A DNA stretch of 64,000 bases from Clavibacter michiganensis (GTDB taxonomy: Bacteria > Actinomycetota > Actinomycetes > Actinomycetales > Microbacteriaceae): NCBI RefSeq assembly GCF_021216655.1, contig NZ_CP080439.1:9133-73132 (forward strand). The letters are read 5' to 3'. Of this stretch, positions 59,272 to 64,000 are shown piece after piece. The stretch's first letter is position 1; every line of letters starts with the position of its first letter. Below the pieces are notes generated by a model that worked only from the letters and a program-made list of their open reading frames with translations, made no database searches and was not told the DNA's origin. The position numbers and the translations under genes are program-made.

Positions 59272-60969
59272 CTACCCGGTGACCGCTCCGATGGCGGCCG
59301 ATCCGACGAGGCGCGTGTACTTGGCGAGCACTCCCCGTGTGTACCGAACAGGCAGAGGTACCCAGCCCTGTCGGCGTCGCTCCAGCTCTTCCTCGTCGAC
59401 GAGGAGGTCGACGCGTCGGGTGGGGATGTCGACGCGGATCCGGTCCTCGTCGCACACGAACGCGATGACGCCGCCGTCTGCGGCTTCCGGGGCGACGTGG
59501 CCGATGCACAAGCCGGTGGTGCCGCCGGAGAACCGCCCGTCGGTGAGAAGGAGGACGTCCTTTCCCAATCCCGCGCCCTTGATGGCGGCCGTGATGGCGA
59601 GCATTTCGCGCATGCCTGGTCCGCCCTTGGGGCCTTCGTAGCGGATCACGACGACGTCGCCCGGGCGGATGCGGCCTTCGGTTAGCGCGTCCAGTGCGGC
59701 GCGCTCGCGATCGAAGACTCGCGCGGATCCCTCGAACGAGGTGGCGTCGAAGCCGGCTGTCTTCACAACAGCGCCGTCGGTCGCAAGCGACCCTCGGAGG
59801 ATCGTGAGTCCGCCGGTGGCGTGGAGGGGATCGTCGAGGCGGTGGAACACCTCCCCGTCGGGCTCGGGTGGGTCGATCTCCGCGAGGTTCTCTGCGACGG
59901 TCTTGCCTGTGACCGTCAGGCAGTCGCCGTGGAGCAGGCCGGCGTCCAGCAGCGCCTTCATGATGACGGGGACACCGCCTCGACGGTCTACGTCGCGCAT
60001 CACGAAGCGCCCGAAGGGCTTCATGTCGGCCAGGTGCGGGACCTTGGATCCGATCCGGTCGAAGTCGTCGAGGGTGAGCTCGACCTCAGCCTCGTGCGCG
60101 ATCGCCAGCAGGTGGAGCACCACGTTGGTCGACCCTCCGAGTGCCATGGCGACGGCGATGGCGTTCTCGAATGCCTCTCTGGTGAGGATGTGACGTGCGG
60201 TGATCCCCATCCGGATCATCTCCACGACCGCTTCACCTGATCGGTGCGCGTACTGGTCGCGACGGCGGTCGGCGCTCGGTGGCGCCGCGGATCCGGGTAG
60301 CGACATGCCCAGCGCCTCGGCCATGCAGGCCATGGTGTTCGCGGTGAACATGCCCCCGCATGCGCCTTCCCCGGGGACGGACGCGCACTCGATCTTCTTC
60401 AGCTCTTCCTCGGTCATGGTTCCGGCAGCACAGGCGCCGACGCCTTCGAACGCGTCGACGATGGTGACCTCCCTGCCCGTCCCGTCGGCGTGCTGCACGT
60501 ATCCGGGTAGGACGGATCCTGCGTAGAGGAACACGCTCGCGAGGTCGAGTCGCGCGGCTGCCATGAGCATCCCTGGGAGGGACTTGTCGCATCCGGCGAG
60601 CAGGACGGTGCCGTCCAACCGCTCAGCGCTGACGACGACCTCGACGCTGTCGGCGATCACCTCCCGAGACACGAGGGAGAAGTGCATGCCCTCATGGCCC
60701 ATCGAGATCCCGTCCGAGACGGAGATCGTGCCGAACTGCAGCGGGTAGCCGCCACCTCGATGGACACCCTCCTTCGCTCCCTGGGCGAGACGGTCCAGGG
60801 ACAGGTTGCACGGCGTGATCTCGTTCCACGACGAGGCGATGCCGATCTGCGGCTTGTCCCAGTCCTCGTCGCCCATGCCGACGGCCCGCAGCATGCCGCG
60901 GGACGGCGTCGCCTCGATCCCGTGCGTCACAGCCCAGCTCCGTGGCTTCATGTCGGTTGCTCCAGTCAT
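59272..60969 (-). CDS. ilvD: Dihydroxy-acid dehydratase, last gene of the fluoride operon
   Basis: This 565-residue Fe-S dehydratase forms 2-keto acids in valine/isoleucine synthesis. The three cluster cysteines are present in ITPCNLSLD (about residue 53), [10 protein letters not shown] (about 125) and [14 protein letters not shown] (about 198), consistent with a [2Fe-2S] enzyme; GRFSGG near the C-terminus is also kept. ATG 60969 is chosen. It lies 76 bp after eno on the same strand. Why a branched-chain amino acid enzyme is in this operon is unclear. The Mg2+- and cluster-dependent active site may be a fluoride target, or the gene may have hitch-hiked. Confidence 0.9.
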   Translation of the reverse strand: MTGATDMKPRSWAVTHGIEATPSRGMLRAVGMGDEDWDKPQIGIASSWNEITPCNLSLDRLAQGAKEGVHRGGGYPLQFGTISVSDGISMGHEGMHFSLVSREVIADSVEVVVSAERLDGTVLLAGCDKSLPGMLMAAARLDLASVFLYAGSVLPGYVQHADGTGREVTIVDAFEGVGACAAGTMTEEELKKIECASVPGEGACGGMFTANTMACMAEALGMSLPGSAAPPSADRRRDQYAHRSGEAVVEMIRMGITARHILTREAFENAIAVAMALGGSTNVVLHLLAIAHEAEVELTLDDFDRIGSKVPHLADMKPFGRFVMRDVDRRGGVPVIMKALLDAGLLHGDCLTVTGKTVAENLAEIDPPEPDGEVFHRLDDPLHATGGLTILRGSLATDGAVVKTAGFDATSFEGSARVFDRERAALDALTEGRIRPGDVVVIRYEGPKGGPGMREMLAITAAIKGAGLGKDVLLLTDGRFSGGTTGLCIGHVAPEAADGGVIAFVCDEDRIRVDIPTRRVDLLVDEEELERRRQGWVPLPVRYTRGVLAKYTRLVGSAAIGAVTG

Positions 60970-61045
60970 CGCACCCTCTTTCGTCGCGTGTTCTCGTGGC
61001 CGTGCACGCACGTGCCGTGTGACGCTCGTCGTGCTTGCTGACGGG

Positions 61046-62380
61046 TCATGCCAGCCCGTACGGCAGGTCGTGTGCGGTCTCTTCGATCTCGGTGAGCCGG
61101 TTGTACTTCGCCACGCGCTCGCCTCGTGCGGGGGCTCCGGACTTGATCTGCCCAGTGCCGGTTCCGACGACGAGGTCCGCGATGAACGCGTCCGTGGTCT
61201 CTCCGGAGCGGTGCGAGACCATGCTGCGCATACCCAGCTCGCGGGCCGTGCGAATCGCGTCCAAGGTCTGCGACACGGTGCCGATCTGGTTGGGCTTGAT
61301 CAGGGCGGCGTTGGACAGGCCATCCCGGCCCCCGTCGCGAATGCGCTGGGGGTCTGTGACGTAGAGGTCGTCGCCGACGATCTGCAGACGAGAGCCCAGA
61401 GCGGTGTTCATGGCCTTCCACCCGGCATGGTCGTCCTCCGAGAAGCCGTCCTCGATGCTGCGGATCGGGTAGGTGCCGACGAGGCGCTCGTAGTACGCGA
61501 CGAGGCCGTCACGGTCCAGGTGCTGATCGACGATCCGGTACGTGCCGTCGCCGAGCGCGAACTCGTTCGCTGCGGGGTCGAGTGCGATAGCCATCGCGTT
61601 CACGCCCGCGTCGTGTCCGGAAATGCGGATGGCGTCGACCAGTAGATCCAGGGCCTCCTCCGGGGATGTGATCGCCGGTGCGAAACCGCCCTCGTCGCCG
61701 AGTCCGACCGCGCCGAAGCGTTCCCGCACGATGCCAGAGAGGGCGTGGTAGACGTCCGACCCCACGCGGACGGCGTCGACCATGCTGGTCGCGGAGACGG
61801 GCGCGATCATGAACTCCTGGAAGTCGAGCGCGTTCGCAGCGTGAGCGCCGCCGTTGAGGACGTTGAAGTGCGGTACGGGGAGGCGCGGCGTGCTGCCGGT
61901 GACGTCAGCGATCCACCGCCACAGCGGCAGTCCAGCGGCGGCGGCGAACGCGCGCGACATGGCGATGGAGGTCGCGACCACGGTGTTCGCTCCCAACCGC
62001 GAGTACCCGGCGGCGCCGTCGAGTGCGGCCAGGGCGGCGTCGAGCTCGGTGATCGACACCCAGCTCCTGCCGGTGATCAGCGGGGCGACCTCCGCGGCCG
62101 TCATGAGCAGGGCCTGGGAGACGTCGCGGCCAGCGTAGGCGTCGCCGCCGTCGCGGAGCTCGACGGCTTCGTGTGCACCGGTCGATGCTCCCGCCGGGGC
62201 GTCACCGGCGACGGTGGTCCCGTCGGTGAGCGTGAGGTGCACGCGGACCGTCGGGTAGCCGCGGGAGTCGAGGATGCGGGACGCGCGGAGGTCCGTGATG
62301 GTGACCGGGTGCAGGGTGCGGGTGACGTACTCGCCTGTGTGCCGTGATGCGTGGTGCGTGTTGCTGATGTACTCGTTCAT
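61046..62380 (-). CDS. eno: Enolase (second, divergent copy)
   Basis: This 444-residue glycolytic enzyme converts 2-phosphoglycerate to phosphoenolpyruvate. Mg2+ ligands and active-site motifs are present: [32 protein letters not shown] (catalytic Glu), [38 protein letters not shown] (catalytic Lys) and SHRSGET. It differs from usual bacterial enolases at normally constant places: DSRGYPTV for DSRGNPTV, PAGASTG for PSGASTG, HAANALD for [22 protein letters not shown] for KTGAPCRSERVAKYN. An N-terminal extension of about 20 residues is present. Enolase is the classic fluoride target (fluoride-phosphate-Mg complex), so a less sensitive replacement copy is the likely role. Confidence 0.92.
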   Translation of the reverse strand: MNEYISNTHHASRHTGEYVTRTLHPVTITDLRASRILDSRGYPTVRVHLTLTDGTTVAGDAPAGASTGAHEAVELRDGGDAYAGRDVSQALLMTAAEVAPLITGRSWVSITELDAALAALDGAAGYSRLGANTVVATSIAMSRAFAAAAGLPLWRWIADVTGSTPRLPVPHFNVLNGGAHAANALDFQEFMIAPVSATSMVDAVRVGSDVYHALSGIVRERFGAVGLGDEGGFAPAITSPEEALDLLVDAIRISGHDAGVNAMAIALDPAANEFALGDGTYRIVDQHLDRDGLVAYYERLVGTYPIRSIEDGFSEDDHAGWKAMNTALGSRLQIVGDDLYVTDPQRIRDGGRDGLSNAALIKPNQIGTVSQTLDAIRTARELGMRSMVSHRSGETTDAFIADLVVGTGTGQIKSGAPARGERVAKYNRLTEIEETAHDLPYGLA

Positions 62381-62441
62381 GGGATCGCTTCTCATTCGGG
62401 GTAGGTCGTGCGCGGGAGCCGACGGTCGGCCGGCTGAGGGG

Positions 62442-62927
62442 TCAGCGGTGGCGGGGAAAGCGCTGCTGGGCTGTGCGGATGAGGGCCTCCGCGTCAGTGA
62501 CAGAGGTCCACCCGGCGGTGGTCACGTGCTTGCCGTGCTCGGTCTCCTTGTAGTGGGAGAAGAAGTGCTCGATCTCCTGCAGGGTCGTGTCCGGGACGTC
62601 GGCGATGTCGTGGATGTCCGCGAAGCGGGGGTCACCGTAGGGGACGGTGAGGATCTTGTCGTCGCCGCCGTTCTCGTCGACCATGCGGAGCATTCCGACA
62701 GGACGCACGTCGATGACGACACCGGGGAAGGTCGGGCGGGGCAGGAGCACGAGCGCGTCCAGAGGATCACCGTCGTCGCCGAGGGTGTCATCGATGCTGC
62801 CGTAGTCCTGCGGGAACACCATGCTGGTGAACACGGCTCGGTCCAGGCGGATCCGCCCGGTCGCGTGATCGATCTCGTACTTGTTGCCGCTGCCGCGGGG
62901 GATCTCGATGGTGATGTCGAAGTGCAT
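62442..62927 (-). CDS. ppa: Family I inorganic pyrophosphatase
   Basis: This 161-residue enzyme hydrolyses pyrophosphate, pulling biosynthesis forward. It has [13 protein letters not shown] at the N-terminus, the metal-binding signature [12 protein letters not shown] (about residue 52-63), [18 protein letters not shown] and the DDKIL loop. All Asp ligands are present. Start ATG 62927 after AGGAGA. Family I pyrophosphatases are strongly inhibited by fluoride at the metal site, and ppa genes occur with crcB and eno in fluoride-responsive clusters. Confidence 0.93.
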   Translation of the reverse strand: MHFDITIEIPRGSGNKYEIDHATGRIRLDRAVFTSMVFPQDYGSIDDTLGDDGDPLDALVLLPRPTFPGVVIDVRPVGMLRMVDENGGDDKILTVPYGDPRFADIHDIADVPDTTLQEIEHFFSHYKETEHGKHVTTAGWTSVTDAEALIRTAQQRFPRHR

Positions 62928-62953
62928 GTCGTCTCCTGTGTCGGGTCGGGGAG

Positions 62954-63325
62954 TCAGAGGTGTGTGCCGAGAGCGATGCCGGCGATCGCGGAGGCGACGG
63001 AGGTGATGAGCATTCCGAAGCCGTAGCCGGCTGCTGTGAGCACCCGCCCGGTGCGGGCGAGGCGGATCGTCTCGTAGCTGGCGGTGCTGAAGGTGGTGTA
63101 TCCGCCCATGAGGCCGGTGCCGAGGACCGCGACGGCTGTGGCGCCGAGATGGGTCGCTGCGCCGGTGAGTAGGCCGAGTAGCAACGAGCCGGTGATGTTG
63201 ATCGTCAGTGTCCCCACCGGGAGCCGGTACTGGCGAGTTCGGTTGATCGCTCCGTCGAGGAAGAACCGCAAGGCGGCGCCGACGCCTCCGGCCACGGCGA
63301 CCACGATCGGGATGAGTACGTTCAT
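62954..63325 (-). CDS. crcB2: CrcB/Fluc fluoride exporter subunit 2
   Basis: This 123-residue, four-helix membrane protein has the Fluc residues GGVGAALRF (helix 1 start), [16 protein letters not shown] (helix 2, pore Asn) and [13 protein letters not shown] (helix 3 with the central Na+/Phe-box region). Fluc proteins are dual-topology dimers that let F- leave the cytoplasm. Two unlike subunits encoded side by side form a heterodimer in many Gram-positives. Its start overlaps the stop of the other subunit (ATGA). Confidence 0.93.
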   Translation of the reverse strand: MNVLIPIVVAVAGGVGAALRFFLDGAINRTRQYRLPVGTLTINITGSLLLGLLTGAATHLGATAVAVLGTGLMGGYTTFSTASYETIRLARTGRVLTAAGYGFGMLITSVASAIAGIALGTHL

Positions 63326-63825
63326 GAGTGCGCTCCTCTGGGCCGGAGCGCACGCGCGGTGACGAGACCGATGGTGGTGGCCAGGGCGCCGGTCACGACC
63401 GTGAGCAACGCATACCCGGCGCCGACGAGCGCATGGTCGTCGAGGATCAGGGCGGCCGTGCTGGACGCGAGGGCGCTGTAGGTCGTGAACCCGCCGAGCG
63501 CTCCGGTCCCCACGAGCAGCCGGGTGGTGCGGCGGCGGCCTTCGTCAGGGCCTCGATGTGCGAGATGCTCCAGCAGCAGCCCGAGTAGGAGCGCACCGGT
63601 GACGTTGATCCAGAAGATCGCCCAGGACACCCCGTCGGCGGCAGGGAAGACGTAGCTGATGGTCTCTCGCGCTCCGGTGCCGACCGTGCCGCCGAGCGCG
63701 ACGAGTCCGAGGTACCGCCAGCGCAGGTGCACCGGTCGCGGTGAGGTCGTGGGGTCATCGACGTCGACGTCGGGGTCATCAGGCAACTGCCCACCCGTTG
63801 CGGCGTCGTGCGATCGCGTGGTCAT
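63322..63825 (-). CDS. crcB1: CrcB/Fluc fluoride exporter subunit 1
   Basis: This 167-residue protein has a hydrophilic N-terminal extension of about 35 residues (Asp/Pro-rich), then four helices with [28 protein letters not shown] (pore Asn) and [15 protein letters not shown]. It lacks the Asp/Glu after the helix 3 motif that subunit 2 has, as expected for the complementary half of an asymmetric channel. It is translationally coupled to gpmA upstream and crcB2 downstream by 4-bp overlaps. Confidence 0.92.
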   Translation of the reverse strand: MTTRSHDAATGGQLPDDPDVDVDDPTTSPRPVHLRWRYLGLVALGGTVGTGARETISYVFPAADGVSWAIFWINVTGALLLGLLLEHLAHRGPDEGRRRTTRLLVGTGALGGFTTYSALASSTAALILDDHALVGAGYALLTVVTGALATTIGLVTARALRPRGAHS

Positions 63826-64000
63826 GTTCCCCCCTCGGCAGCGACGGCCGCTGCTGCTTCCTGTGCGTCCGGATCGATGTACTCGCCACCCCGTGGACCG
63901 AAACCCGTCGGCGCATCGAAGCGGTACATGAGGGGCTGCGCGGTGGGGAGATTCAACTGGGCGAGCTCACCATCGGTCAGCTCGTCGACGCAGGCGCAGA
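63822..64000 (-). CDS. gpmA: Phosphoglycerate mutase, C-terminal part (runs off the window)
   Basis: The visible 58 codons encode DELTDGELAQLNLPTAQPLMYRF, then DAPTGFGPRGGEYIDPDAQEA and AAVAAEGG. This matches the C-terminus of 2,3-bisphosphoglycerate-dependent mutases (LNIPTG-PLVYE, then the YLGD-like turn and the helix before GK). The catalytic His residues lie beyond the window. It overlaps crcB1 by four bases, so it is in the same operon, supplying 2-phosphoglycerate to the enolase encoded downstream. Confidence 0.8.
   Translation of the reverse strand, partial: CACVDELTDGELAQLNLPTAQPLMYRFDAPTGFGPRGGEYIDPDAQEAAAAVAAEGGT

Noticed and set aside
57488..59509. Open frame of 673 codons antisense to glnA
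   Set aside because: Arg/Val/Asp-rich shadow of a highly biased housekeeping gene; no domain recognisable, and it would run across the riboswitch and terminator.
1..64000. CRISPR arrays, rRNA, tRNA and complete insertion sequences
   Set aside because: None seen by inspection; the only regular repeats are the 9-bp protein-coding repeats and the CTAG array, and mobile-element genes are resolvases or fragments.

Overview
The window is about 70% GC with strong G/C preference at third codon positions. Its genes (MobF relaxase, SCO6880/DUF4913-type conjugation operon, Lsr2, SRAP peptidase, actinobacterial rep and par genes) point to an actinomycete of the order Micrococcales, most likely Microbacteriaceae. 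I infer a large conjugative plasmid or a plasmid-derived island: replication initiator, partition locus, complete transfer operon, three toxin-antitoxin pairs and accessory cargo are all present. No rRNA, tRNA or CRISPR array was seen.

Layout. 0-13 kb: accessory zone with two related secreted proteins, small membrane proteins, an AbiEi/AbiEii pair, DUF3800 and DUF2188 proteins, a toxin/RHH-antitoxin pair, and many decayed genes, including a stranded 3' end of a second traA. 13-29.4 kb: transfer region. traA reads rightward; a leftward operon of twelve tightly packed genes encodes the coupling protein, DUF4913 protein, NlpC/P60 lytic protein, ParA/MinD-like ATPase, VirB4-like ATPase, SCO6880 protein, VirB6-like protein, VirB8-like proteins and a pilin-like protein. 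The two arms converge on a 30-bp perfect hairpin. 29.5-33 kb: a leftward four-gene operon (XRE repressor, ImmA/IrrE-like metallopeptidase, multi-TM protein of the MAB_1171c type, membrane-anchored alpha/beta hydrolase). It shares an operator-like palindrome, TGTTG-N8-CAACA, with the start of the transfer operon, which suggests a signal-responsive conjugation switch.

33-39 kb: plasmid maintenance, with a primase-like replication initiator, a decayed DUF3560 gene, a remnant of a second rep gene, and parA/parB behind a CTAG-rich centromere-like repeat with a leaderless promoter. 39-53.5 kb: second accessory zone with a secreted RHS/YD-repeat protein and a 39-residue membrane protein downstream (possible toxin and immunity protein), an MFS transporter, Lsr2, SRAP, two unknown winged-helix-like proteins, an Xre-RES toxin-antitoxin pair and a secreted protein.

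53.5-64 kb: a serine resolvase and a broken TniB-like transposition ATPase border what I read as a fluoride-resistance island. A TDT/SLAC1-type anion transporter and a divergent LysR regulator come first, then a glutamine synthetase gene preceded by a recognisable fluoride (crcB-motif) riboswitch. Converging on it is a coupled operon gpmA-crcB-crcB-ppa-eno-ilvD. The two CrcB/Fluc subunits would export fluoride, while second copies of fluoride-sensitive enzymes (enolase, pyrophosphatase) and of neighbouring metabolic enzymes would replace poisoned housekeeping ones. The riboswitch in front of glnA and the presence of ilvD are the parts that look least described.

Paralogues and remnants (traA, rep, two membrane-protein pairs, a secreted-protein pair) suggest the replicon arose by fusion of two related plasmids followed by decay of one backbone.
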